Assembly (NCBI RefSeq): GCF_000196735.1
Contig: NC_014551.1
Span: forward strand, 177,501 to 241,500
Length of the DNA: 64,000 bases
Direction: 5' to 3'
Origin: Bacillus amyloliquefaciens DSM 7 = ATCC 23350
GTDB lineage: Bacteria; Bacillota; Bacilli; Bacillales; Bacillaceae
Each line of letters starts with the position of its first letter. The stretch's first letter is position 1. Positions 56,466 through 64,000 of the stretch are shown here, in pieces. Both the position numbers and the translations under genes were made by a program. Under the pieces are notes generated by a model, which did no database searches, was not told the origin of the DNA, and saw only the letters and a list, made by a program, of their open reading frames with translations.

Positions 56466-56708
56466 TTGATTGATGAATTGGATTTTGCGTTCGGTGTTCT
56501 GCCGCTTTGTATCATCATCTTGTCAGTCGCCGGAACGTATCTGTTTAAAAACGCGTTCATTATGCCGGCTGCCGCTTTGGCCGTTTGCCTTATATGCACC
56601 TTTACCGTATTGAATTACTCGTTTATCGGGTGGGCCGTTGTGTACACGCTTGTCTCATTCGCGTTATCCCATATTACGATGGTGGTGATCAAACAAAATA
56701 AAAAATAG
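56466..56708 (+). CDS. ybeF: Small membrane protein YbeF
   Basis: About 80 residues, with two to three membrane segments (IDELDFAFGVLPLCIIILS, then NYSFIGWAVVYTLVSFALS). TTG 56466 has GAAGGGAG 9 bases upstream; the GTG at 56457 overlaps that site. Position next to glpT matches B. subtilis ybeF. A paralog lies at 53464. The function is unknown. Confidence 0.8.
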   Translation: MIDELDFAFGVLPLCIIILSVAGTYLFKNAFIMPAAALAVCLICTFTVLNYSFIGWAVVYTLVSFALSHITMVVIKQNKK

Positions 56709-56735
56709 GATCGGCGGCAGCCGATCCAGCTATCA

Positions 56736-56768
56736 TAAGCAGAGATGAGGCTCTGCTTTGTTTTATTT
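56736..56768. terminator. Terminator between ybeF and the HpaB-family gene
   Basis: AAGCAGAG-atgagg-CTCTGCTT is followed by TGTTTTATTT; it sits between convergent genes and overlaps the last codons of the minus-strand gene. Confidence 0.7.
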
Positions 56769-58211
56769 ATGAATGTGCAGGAATTCCTTAATGACAGCGG
56801 CCTGTTCTTCTTTCGGATACGTGCTGTACAGATGGCTGGTTAAGCGGACGGGGTCTCCGAAGAAGTATCGTTCATATTGTGTCTGTCTCGTGCCGAAGGG
56901 GCTCATGGTCAAATCCCATGCCAAACGGAATACTTTCACCCGATCCTCAGCGTTCAATTCGGCCGCCTGTAAATATTGGTCAAGGTCTCCCCTGATATCT
57001 GAATGGAACGCTTTTTCAGTCGGCAAAGTCACCATTCCGCTTGCCCCGATCAGCTGAATGATCTCCGTGAACCGCGGGTAGATATCAGGAAAAATCGCGC
57101 TGACAATACGAAGCGGAATGACACTCGGTCGCATATATCCCCATTCATCCGTTTCCGCATCATTCTCCGACTTTTCCAAAAGTGCTTTCATCGTTTCCAG
57201 ACCGGTGATGATCTCAGCCATCTTTGCATGAATATGCTGATACTCGCTGACATCTATCGTATCGACAATCGTCTGGGCAAGGCCCAGGAGAAACTCCGTC
57301 TTTACGATTTGTCTCGTGATGACTTGATGAAATGCGAAGGCGTTAAAAGAGCTTTTCATATTAAAATCAAAAGCCGCATCGTAATTATCATAATAAAATA
57401 CGCGTTCCCAAGGGACTAAAACGTTATCAAATACAACGATAGAATCCATTTCTTCATATCGGGAGCTGAGCGGATAATCAAATGATGATTTTCCCAGTAC
57501 GAAAGATTCCCTGCAGATGAATTTTACTCCCTTTGTATTGGATGGGATTGAAAAAGCGAACGCTTCATCCGATTCAAAATACATCTTAGGCAGAGAAACG
57601 ACGAGCACTTCATCTGTCAGGCCGCCTTGTGTGGCCAAAAGCCGGGCGCCGTGAATGACGAGGCCTTTTTCATTTTTTTCGATGACTTTTGCCGAGATAG
57701 GGGCAGGTGACACGTTTACACCCATTTGCGAACGATTTACCTGGGGGGTGATAAACGTGTGCGTAAAAGAAAGATCCTGTGCAACAGCGCGTTCGTACAG
57801 CGCCTGAACATGTTCAGGAAAACAATGATCCCGGTCTTTCAAAATCGCGGCAGAAGAGGCGAAACTCATCAGCACGGTATTCATGTAATCCGGGCTCCGT
57901 CCCATCATTCCATGCGTGTGCCTGGCCCAGTGCTCGAACATTTTTCTTCTTCTTTTTAAGTCTTCTTTTGTTTTCGGCTGCAGGTATGAAAGCCCGGCCC
58001 GTTCTTTTTTACCGGGAAGACTGTAAGTCATCTGGTCTTTTAAGCCCGGTTTCGTCTGCAAATCATAAAGAGAGCGCTTCGTTTCCAGAAGGCCCTTAAA
58101 TGCAGGATGTTCAGAAATGTGTCCCTCGATCTTTTCACCGTCAAGCCAAATTTCATTCTCAAGCCGGTTTAATCGGTCAATAAACATTTTGCCATTAATG
58201 ATACCCATCAT
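56763..58211 (-). CDS. yoaI: 4-hydroxyphenylacetate 3-hydroxylase family protein
   Basis: This 482-residue HpaB-type flavin monooxygenase has the family core with PDYMNTVLMS, QDLSFTHTFITPQVNRS and VPWERVFYYD. The large subunit of these enzymes uses reduced FAD supplied by a separate reductase (HpaC), which is not encoded nearby. Length and sequence fit B. subtilis YoaI. It adds a hydroxyl group to a phenolic substrate. It is monocistronic; AAAGAAGGGCGA precedes the start. Confidence 0.85.
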   Translation of the reverse strand: MMGIINGKMFIDRLNRLENEIWLDGEKIEGHISEHPAFKGLLETKRSLYDLQTKPGLKDQMTYSLPGKKERAGLSYLQPKTKEDLKRRRKMFEHWARHTHGMMGRSPDYMNTVLMSFASSAAILKDRDHCFPEHVQALYERAVAQDLSFTHTFITPQVNRSQMGVNVSPAPISAKVIEKNEKGLVIHGARLLATQGGLTDEVLVVSLPKMYFESDEAFAFSIPSNTKGVKFICRESFVLGKSSFDYPLSSRYEEMDSIVVFDNVLVPWERVFYYDNYDAAFDFNMKSSFNAFAFHQVITRQIVKTEFLLGLAQTIVDTIDVSEYQHIHAKMAEIITGLETMKALLEKSENDAETDEWGYMRPSVIPLRIVSAIFPDIYPRFTEIIQLIGASGMVTLPTEKAFHSDIRGDLDQYLQAAELNAEDRVKVFRLAWDLTMSPFGTRQTQYERYFFGDPVRLTSHLYSTYPKEEQAAVIKEFLHIHK

Positions 58212-58331
58212 GTCGCCCTTCTTTCTTTACAGATCCACTACCTCATTATATTGAAAACGAAATGGGGTGTTCCGGTTATTTCCAAAGGGGAAGAGCCTTT
58301 TTCGGCTAGGGAGGCTGAAATGATTGCATAA

Positions 58332-58361
58332 TAAAAACCCCTTACGCAGAGGGGGTTTTTA
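58332..58361 (-). terminator. Terminator of the small membrane protein gene
   Basis: AAAAACCCC-ttacgcaga-GGGGGTTTTT, symmetric with A and T flanks. Confidence 0.85.
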
Positions 58362-58631
58362 ACTGATCATGTCTTTGTATCTTTGTTCGAGGACGAAGTC
58401 TATCATTCCGGTGATACGGGTGTTTTCAGCGTTTTTTGTAAAGTGAGGAATTGAGTGCAAAGGTCCTTTTTTGTACAGTTTCAGCAGTTTTGTAAGATAC
58501 ATTAAGCCTCTGGCGAATAAAAAAAGCAGGAGATACGGAAAGAGGCGGGGAACATGAACATAGCTGACTTGACCTGAGAAAAGTGCTGTCAGAAACATGG
58601 CAATAATGCTTCCGATAAAAATCCATTTCAT
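58359..58631 (-). CDS. Small membrane protein of unknown function
   Basis: This 90-residue protein has two hydrophobic segments (WIFIGSIIAMFLTALFSG and PRLFPYLLLFLFARGLMYL), then a basic cytoplasmic tail. No family is recognised; by place and size it could correspond to B. subtilis YbfE, but this is a guess. A terminator follows at once. Confidence 0.6.
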   Translation of the reverse strand: MKWIFIGSIIAMFLTALFSGQVSYVHVPRLFPYLLLFLFARGLMYLTKLLKLYKKGPLHSIPHFTKNAENTRITGMIDFVLEQRYKDMIS

Positions 58632-58856
58632 AAAATCAAATAATGAGAAGTCAGGTTTGGAAAACTGTTTTTTTCAGCTTGAATAACTTCTCGGTATCCT
58701 GTTCTTCAAGACAATTCATCATGTTTACAAGACCTAGTCTGCTTCATGCTTATCATCACTTTTTTCCCGCTTCTTTTGATTCATTTAAAGATGTTCCGAT
58801 ATAAAAAAGGCGTGCCGCGGTGTAAAATGGCTATATTGATAAATATGGAGGTTGAG

Positions 58857-59327
58857 ATGGATCAAGATTATATGACTGAGCTTGTCTCGGTCCAGCTGAA
58901 GAAAATCCGGTCGGAGAGAGGCTATACACAAGAAAAAATGGCGGATGTGATCGGCCTTTCTAAAAAGGCGCTGGTGCAGATTGAGAAAGGGCGGGCGCTC
59001 GCGGAATGGCCGCATGTTGTAGCGGTTTGCGCGCTTTTCAGATCAAGTGAAACACTGCAATCCGTATTAGGAGATGATCCGCTGGAGGTCATTGAAGCGG
59101 TTGCTCACCGAACAATTGACAGGCCGAAGGGGAAGACGATGGGCGGCAGGGTGTGGTGGAAAGCCATCGAGAAAAAAGGCGAGTTCCGCTTGCAGCAGCA
59201 TTTGATTTCCCATCATTACCGCATCCTCGATTCTTATGATGATTTGTGGTTCAGCAGTTTTGAAAAGGCGGATGCTTTAGAGCGGCTTGATGAGCTGTTT
59301 TTGGAGGCGGAGGAAGCGAAGCGCTGA
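58857..59327 (+). CDS. XRE-type helix-turn-helix protein
   Basis: 156 residues from ATG 58857 (GGAGGTT 7 bases upstream). An XRE helix-turn-helix occupies residues 10-65 (YTQEKMADVIGLSKKALVQIEKG). The rest (RVWWKAIEKKGEFRLQQHLI... to the end) resembles no domain I know. It precedes an iron-type alcohol dehydrogenase gene by 72 bases and may regulate it. Confidence 0.75.
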   Translation: MDQDYMTELVSVQLKKIRSERGYTQEKMADVIGLSKKALVQIEKGRALAEWPHVVAVCALFRSSETLQSVLGDDPLEVIEAVAHRTIDRPKGKTMGGRVWWKAIEKKGEFRLQQHLISHHYRILDSYDDLWFSSFEKADALERLDELFLEAEEAKR

Positions 59328-59399
59328 CGCACCTCCGGTTGATGTATTTTCTGACAAGTGGGAAAATACATGTAAATCCCAACCAAAGGAGAGATTCGA

Positions 59400-60467
59400 A
59401 TGAAGCCTGAAGATATCGTGCGAAGCGGCCCGAATCAGTACATATGCAAGGAAGGGATCGCAAAAGAACTTCCCGGGCTGTCGGAGGTATTCAGAAAACC
59501 CGTTATTGTGACCGGAATCAAGTCCTATCAGGCGTTTGCCGATTACAGCGGGGGTTCTTCCTGGGATGTGATTCAGCATAAAGGATACTGTTCACCTGAG
59601 GCGGTGCGTAAGGTCTGTGAGCAGGCGAAAGGTGCGGATGTGATCATCGGTATCGGAGGCGGCACGATTTTGGATTTGGCAAAAGCGGCGGCAGACCGGC
59701 TTGATATTGAGGCTGTGATGGTTCCTTCCATTGCGGGTACGTGTGCGGCAAGTACACCGTTAAGTGTCATGTATGATGAGAGCGGCAATTTTATCAGAGT
59801 GGATTATCATAAGCGTTCCAGCTATTTGACGCTTGTTGATCCGCTGTTTTTGCTTTCCTCTCCCATTGAATATATGAAAAGCGGGATCGGTGATACGCTG
59901 GCGAAATGGTATGAGGCTGAGGCGGTCATCAGAAATACGGAGGCGCCGCCGCTGATGGCTCAGGCGGGGCTGAGACAGGCGGAATATATTCGCGATCTGT
60001 TATTGCGTTACAGTGAAGCAGCCGTCGAAAGCATGGAGAAAGGCAGGCTGTCATTGCCGTTCATCCATACGGCGGAAACGATCATTATGCTTGCGGGAAC
60101 GGTCGGCGGGTATGGAGGCCGTTTGTGCAGGATGGCAGGGGCGCATGCGGTGCACAACGGGCTCAGTTTTCTTCAGGAGACACATCAGGTGCTGCACGGC
60201 CAGAAGGTTGCTTACGGCATATTGGTGCAGCTCGCGCTTGAGAATCGGAGTCATGAGATTGAAGAGCTGCTTCCGTTTTACCGCCGGCTCGGATTTCCCG
60301 TCAGTCTCTTTGATCTCGGCATCCGTGACAGCCGTGAGGAAGCCAAGCGACGCATCGCTTCTCACGCCTGCCGGGCGGAAGAATCATTATGCTTAATGGG
60401 GCAATATGGCGAGAAGGACGTGTCAGCGGCGATTGAATCGCTCGAATCAGCGCAAAAGACAGGATAG
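59400..60467 (+). CDS. Iron-containing alcohol dehydrogenase family oxidoreductase
   Basis: This 355-residue group III dehydrogenase is of the glycerol-dehydrogenase type. IIGIGGGTILDLAKAAAD binds NAD, and the metal ligands are Asp in GIGDTLAKW and His in GAHAVHNGLS and ETHQVLHGQKVA. E. coli YbdH (hydroxycarboxylate dehydrogenase) and GldA are the nearest families I can name. AAAGGAGAG precedes the ATG. The substrate is unknown. Confidence 0.85.
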   Translation: MKPEDIVRSGPNQYICKEGIAKELPGLSEVFRKPVIVTGIKSYQAFADYSGGSSWDVIQHKGYCSPEAVRKVCEQAKGADVIIGIGGGTILDLAKAAADRLDIEAVMVPSIAGTCAASTPLSVMYDESGNFIRVDYHKRSSYLTLVDPLFLLSSPIEYMKSGIGDTLAKWYEAEAVIRNTEAPPLMAQAGLRQAEYIRDLLLRYSEAAVESMEKGRLSLPFIHTAETIIMLAGTVGGYGGRLCRMAGAHAVHNGLSFLQETHQVLHGQKVAYGILVQLALENRSHEIEELLPFYRRLGFPVSLFDLGIRDSREEAKRRIASHACRAEESLCLMGQYGEKDVSAAIESLESAQKTG

Positions 60468-60497
60468 AGCTTATGATCTATCTTGTCTTTATTTTTT
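60456..60497 (+). terminator. Terminator after the dehydrogenase gene
   Basis: AAGACAGGATAGA-gcttatga-TCTATCTTGTCTT followed by a T-rich tail. The stem starts in the last codons of the gene. Confidence 0.85.
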
Positions 60498-60549
60498 GAA
60501 TATTTCCGTTATAATGAGTGGGGTATAGAAAGGGAGGGGCCAAAAGGAC

Positions 60550-61704
60550 ATGTATCAGGCGAAGAAGATATTGTTATTAGGATCAGGCGAGCTGGGGAAA
60601 GAAGTCGTCATTGAAGCGCAGCGGCTCGGGGTTGTCACTGTAGCCGTTGACAGCTATGAGCATGCCCCTGCCATGCAGGCCGCGCACAAAAGCTATGTGA
60701 TTGATATGCTTGATAAAGCGCAGGTCAGAGAAGTGATTGAAAAAGAAAAACCAGACTTGATCGTGCCGGAAGTGGAGGCGATTGCGACGGATGAACTGCT
60801 GAAGCTTGAAGAAGAAGGCTTTCACGTCATTCCGAATGCGCGTGCGGCAAAGCTGACGATGGACCGTGAAGGCATCAGACGGCTTGCGGCAGAGACGCTG
60901 CATCTTCCGACTGCCGGCTATGAATTCGCGAATACATATGAAGAATGTAAAGAAGCGGCGGAAACAATCGGCTTTCCGTGTGTGGTAAAGCCGCTGATGA
61001 GCTCTTCCGGAAAAGGGCAAAGCGTGTGCCGCTCGGCTTCCGAACTAAAAAGCTGCTGGGACATGGCGATGGAAGGCGGACGGGTGAAAAACGGCCGGGT
61101 CATCGTCGAGGAATTCATTCCGTTTGAATCGGAAATCACTCTTTTGACAGTGCATGCGGCGAACGGTACGTCCTTTTGCGCGCCGATCGGCCATGAACAA
61201 AAAGACGGCGACTATATGGAATCGTGGCAGCCTCATCATATGACGGAACAGCAGGTTGAAGAGGCGAAACACATTGCGAAAAGCATAACGGATGAGCTCG
61301 GCGGATACGGTTTGTTCGGGGTGGAACTTTTCCTTACTCAAGATAAAGTGTATTTCAGCGAGGTGTCTCCTCGTCCGCATGATACGGGGCTCGTTACGCT
61401 TGTGACGCAGAATTTGTCAGAGTTTGCGCTGCATGTCCGCGCGATATTGGGATTTCCGATTCCGGAAATCACCCAGCTGTCGCCGGGGGCAAGCCGTCCG
61501 CTGAAGGCATCAAAAGAGCTTGCCGATTATGCGGTTGAAGGTTTGGAGAAGGCTTTGGCGGTTAAAAGCACTCAAGTCCGCGTATTCGGAAAACCCGTCA
61601 CAAAAAACGGTCGCCGTATGGCGGTTGCGCTTTCTGCAGCCGAGACGGTTGAAGAGGCGAGAGAAAGAGCGGCCGAAGCACTCAGTCATTTATCAGTCAC
61701 ATAA
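60550..61704 (+). CDS. purT: Formate-dependent phosphoribosylglycinamide formyltransferase
   Basis: This 384-residue ATP-grasp enzyme has the PurT N-terminal motif LLLGSGELGKEVVIEAQRLG, ATP-grasp elements (KPLMSSSGKGQS, VIVEEFIPFESEITLL) and SEVSPRPHDTGLVTL. It formylates GAR with formate and ATP in purine synthesis, a folate-free alternative to PurN. GGAGGGG lies upstream and TATAAT about 40 bases before the start. The mpr-ybfJ-ybfK genes that follow purT in B. subtilis 168 are not here. Confidence 0.95.
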   Translation: MYQAKKILLLGSGELGKEVVIEAQRLGVVTVAVDSYEHAPAMQAAHKSYVIDMLDKAQVREVIEKEKPDLIVPEVEAIATDELLKLEEEGFHVIPNARAAKLTMDREGIRRLAAETLHLPTAGYEFANTYEECKEAAETIGFPCVVKPLMSSSGKGQSVCRSASELKSCWDMAMEGGRVKNGRVIVEEFIPFESEITLLTVHAANGTSFCAPIGHEQKDGDYMESWQPHHMTEQQVEEAKHIAKSITDELGGYGLFGVELFLTQDKVYFSEVSPRPHDTGLVTLVTQNLSEFALHVRAILGFPIPEITQLSPGASRPLKASKELADYAVEGLEKALAVKSTQVRVFGKPVTKNGRRMAVALSAAETVEEARERAAEALSHLSVT

Positions 61705-61712
61705 CTATATCT

Positions 61713-61755
61713 TAAGAGGCGTTTTTACCGTAATGGTAAGGCGCCTTTTTTGTTT
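61713..61755 (+). terminator. Terminator after purT
   Basis: AGGCGTTTTTACC and GGTAAGGCGCCT form an imperfect stem followed by six T. Confidence 0.65.
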
Positions 61756-62182
61756 GGACAGACTATATACTGGAAAACGGGGTTGTGAGATAATGTATGA
61801 GGCCGTTTTGTGCCGGCTTTATAATTCATGAAACTTTTTATGTCCGCAATCGTTATATGTAATGTTCTCATTTAACAGAGGAGAAAATAACAATACACCA
61901 TATGGTCTTTCATCTGTGAAGAACGGACAATCCGCATCGCGGCATGGAATAAATTAAGCAGGGTAATCCGGAATAGAGATAACGCCGATTGCTTACCTTA
62001 ATATGAACGGCGAAAAAACAAAAATCACCAGATTAGATTGTTCAAATAACACCAAATGCTGTATAATAAAAGAATTTGAATGATAGCATTGAAGGAATTT
62101 CATTTTATGTTTCCTTAAAATGGAGTCTTTATGCATACGCAGTCCGATTTGATATGGTTTTAATTGGAGGTTTGTGTAAACT
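61756..62182 (+). other. Leader region of pssA
   Basis: No gene is seen in this ~430-base stretch. It contains the pssA promoter at 62038-62067. In B. subtilis a SigX-type promoter also drives this operon, but I found no convincing TGTAAC-n17-CGAC match. Confidence 0.5.
62038..62067 (+). promoter_or_regulatory. Sigma-A promoter of pssA-ybfM-psd
   Basis: TTGTTC (62038-62043) and TATAAT (62062-62067) are 18 bases apart, 115 bases before pssA. Confidence 0.6.
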
Positions 62183-62716
62183 GTGAATTATATACCTAGT
62201 ATGATTACAATTGGAAATTTTATTTGCGGGCTTCTATCGATTCATTCCCTTTTGTATCATAATATTCACTCTGCGGTGATTTTTATTTTCACCGGGATGT
62301 TTCTTGATTTCTTTGACGGTTTGGCCGCCCGTAAGCTGAACGCGGTATCGGAGATGGGAAGGGAGCTTGACTCTTTTGCTGATCTCGTGACGTTCGGCGT
62401 GGCGCCGTCTATGCTCGCTTACACTGTTTCACTATATACGCTTCCGTTCATCGGAATTTTAATCGCGCTTTCCTACAGCATTTGCGGGATGATCCGGCTT
62501 TCGAGATTTAATATCGAACAAAGCAAGCTGCCGACGTTTATCGGGATGCCGATTCCTTTTGCGGGCATGTGTCTTGTCATTTTGAGCTTCATCAATAACG
62601 CTTTTCTTCTGGGAGCGGGAACGATTGCGCTCGGATATTTAATGGTCAGCAACATTAAATTTCCCCACTTTAAAAAACAGGCGCCTGAAAACCTGGAGAG
62701 CAGAAGATGGAACTAG
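62183..62716 (+). CDS. pssA: Phosphatidylserine synthase
   Basis: This 177-residue CDP-alcohol phosphatidyltransferase has the DG-x2-AR-x8-G-x3-D-x3-D motif in DFFDGLAARKLNAV and ELDSFADLVTFG, and five to six membrane segments. It makes phosphatidylserine from CDP-diacylglycerol and serine. GTG start with TGGAGG 12 bases upstream. It overlaps ybfM by 10 bases. Confidence 0.94.
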   Translation: MNYIPSMITIGNFICGLLSIHSLLYHNIHSAVIFIFTGMFLDFFDGLAARKLNAVSEMGRELDSFADLVTFGVAPSMLAYTVSLYTLPFIGILIALSYSICGMIRLSRFNIEQSKLPTFIGMPIPFAGMCLVILSFINNAFLLGAGTIALGYLMVSNIKFPHFKKQAPENLESRRWN

Positions 62717-63195
62717 TTCAGCAATTAATTTCCGATTACGGATATATCGCGATTTTTCTCATGCTGACACTTGGTATTATCGGATTGCCTATTCCGGATG
62801 AAGTCATGATGACGCTAGTGGGCTACTTCACGCATTTAAAAGTGCTCAATTATGAGCTCTCCATTCTTATCAGCTTTATCGGAGCGCTTCTGGGGATGAT
62901 CATCAGCTACTTCATCGGCAGAAAAGCCGGCCGGCCCTTTATTAATAAGTTCGGGAAATGGGTCGGCCTGAAGGAAAAGAGGATGGAGAAAGTAGACAGG
63001 TGGATGAAAAAGTACGGGCCGTACACCATTATTTTAGGTTATTTCATCCCCGGCATCAGACACGTGACATGCTACTTTTCCGGAATCGGCAGAATGGATT
63101 TCAAAACCTACCTATGCTTCGCCGCCATCGGAGCGTTTTTATGGTGTTTTATTTTTATTACTATAGGAAAATTCATAGGAGTAATCAATGTTTAA
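62707..63195 (+). CDS. ybfM: DedA family membrane protein
   Basis: This 162-residue protein has four membrane segments and DedA motifs (GLPIPDEVMMTLVGY, ISYFIGRKAG and GYFIPGIRHVTCYFSG). DedA proteins help flip lipids or keep membrane homeostasis. It is coupled to both pssA and psd by overlaps, so a link to aminophospholipid synthesis is likely. Confidence 0.9.
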   Translation: MELVQQLISDYGYIAIFLMLTLGIIGLPIPDEVMMTLVGYFTHLKVLNYELSILISFIGALLGMIISYFIGRKAGRPFINKFGKWVGLKEKRMEKVDRWMKKYGPYTIILGYFIPGIRHVTCYFSGIGRMDFKTYLCFAAIGAFLWCFIFITIGKFIGVINV

Positions 63196-64000
63196 TACTG
63201 CCGCTAAAGTTCTTTATCGTTCATTGATTGAACTGACTAATAATCGATTGACGTCTTATCTCATTAAAAACTTCTGTGAATCGAAACTGAGCAAGCCGAT
63301 GATTCCGCTGTTTTCCAAACACTATCGCATCAACTGGAATGAAACGGAACGCACAGCTTCTGACTTTGATTCACTGGCGTCATTTTTCATTCGTGATATT
63401 AATTTGAATCTCCGCCCCGTGGCAAAAGAGAAGAACGCCATTGTCAGTCCGGTGGACGGCGTCGTTCAAACGGTGGGCATGATTAACCCGAATCAAACCT
63501 TCATGGTAAAAGGGAAAGATTATTCGTTCGCCGAACTGACGGGGTTTAAAAGCGCCGATCACAAATACAACGGCGGCTATTTTGCCGTGCTTTACCTGAG
63601 TCCGAGACATTATCACCGCTTCCATTCCCCCGTCAGCTGCACGTATCAGAAGCTGGCCGAGCTTGGGAAACGCTCCTATCCCGTTAATACGATGGGGCTG
63701 AAGTACGGAAAAGATGTCCTCTCAAAAAATTACCGCTATGTGTACGAGCTGACCCGAGCTGACCAGCAGATGCTCATGATTCCGGTAGGCGCGATGAATA
63801 TTAACTCCATCGTTCAGACCAGCACCGGAAACAAGCTTGAAACGGGTGAAGAGCTGGGCTATTTTTCATTTGGATCGACCGTTATTTTAGTATTCGAGAA
63901 AGATATGTTTACCCCTTCGGATAACCTGACAGAAGGCCGCGAATTACAGGTCGGCCAGATCATCGGTTATGCGGAGTCACAGGAGGAGGCGTCCGCTTTA
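63188..64000 (+). CDS. psd: Phosphatidylserine decarboxylase (partial at window edge)
   Basis: ATG 63188 overlaps the ybfM end by 8 bases and the frame stays open to the window edge (271 codons seen, no stop). It contains VSPVDGVVQTVG, HRFHSPVSC and the pyruvoyl-forming FGST motif (YFSFGSTVILVFEKD), where self-cleavage makes the alpha and beta chains. It converts phosphatidylserine to phosphatidylethanolamine. The 271 codons already exceed the ~263 residues usual in B. subtilis, so the stop must be close. Confidence 0.93.
   Translation, partial: MFNTAAKVLYRSLIELTNNRLTSYLIKNFCESKLSKPMIPLFSKHYRINWNETERTASDFDSLASFFIRDINLNLRPVAKEKNAIVSPVDGVVQTVGMINPNQTFMVKGKDYSFAELTGFKSADHKYNGGYFAVLYLSPRHYHRFHSPVSCTYQKLAELGKRSYPVNTMGLKYGKDVLSKNYRYVYELTRADQQMLMIPVGAMNINSIVQTSTGNKLETGEELGYFSFGSTVILVFEKDMFTPSDNLTEGRELQVGQIIGYAESQEEASAL

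Overview
The window looks like chromosome of a Bacillus of the B. velezensis/B. amyloliquefaciens group. This rests on gene content and order that follow B. subtilis 168 (rrn end, ybaR, feu-ybbA-btr, namZ/nagZ/amiE/murP/murQ, tRNAs, sigW-rsiW, cdaA-cdaR-glmM-glmS, ybdO-like, ybxG, csgA, ybyB, ybeC, glpQ-glpT-ybeF, purT, pssA-ybfM-psd) and on a gabT1-yktC1-gutB1 azasugar (1-deoxynojirimycin) cluster known from B. amyloliquefaciens. No database search was possible, so all names rest on recognised motifs, lengths and synteny.

Layout. 1-343: end of an rRNA operon (23S tail, 5S, two terminators). 344-5062: a divergent MFS transporter and the three-gene azasugar operon, with a palindromic operator candidate and a sigma-A promoter between them. 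5253-7788: SulP and BASS-type transporters. 7767-13249: catecholate siderophore uptake (FeuABC, YbbA, the AraC-type activator Btr) with two Fur boxes. 13308-20393: muropeptide recycling (NamZ, NagZ, AmiE, MurP, MurQ), lacking the murR regulator gene that lies between murQ and murP in B. subtilis. 20391-21337: a frameshifted acetyltransferase gene and ybbK. 21460-21962: five tRNAs (Glu, Val, Thr, Tyr, Gln). 22096-29370: cell-envelope stress and wall-precursor block, with an autoregulatory SigW promoter, sigW-rsiW, the c-di-AMP cyclase operon cdaA-cdaR-glmM, and glmS with its self-cleaving ribozyme.

Immediately downstream of glmS, the classical Tn7 attachment position, lies an AT-rich island (about 29.5-35.65 kb). 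It holds a class III nucleotide-cyclase-like gene broken by one missing T, a heavily decayed TnsA gene (Tn7 transposition endonuclease), and an intact 1566-residue protein with an N-terminal PD-(D/E)XK-like nuclease, a STAND-like NTPase and a very long helical C-terminal part. That architecture resembles Avs-type antiphage defence proteins. The right edge cuts into a normal-composition ABC-2 permease gene whose 5' end is lost. I read the island as the remains of a Tn7-like element carrying defence-like cargo.

36.2-51.1 kb mixes conserved core genes (ybdO-like, ybxG, csgA, ybyB) with genes found elsewhere in B. subtilis 168: an LrgAB-like pair with its MarR regulator (yxaC/yxaD type), a YfnB-like phosphatase and a complete LnrJKLMN-like two-component/ABC efflux operon. 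51.2-58.4 kb holds ybeC, glpTQ with a GlpP-type antitermination leader, a HpaB-family hydroxylase, and evidence of an old tandem duplication (a glpQ remnant plus a second ybeF-like gene). The window ends with a regulator, an iron-type alcohol dehydrogenase, purT and the phosphatidylserine/phosphatidylethanolamine genes pssA-ybfM-psd, psd being cut by the window edge.
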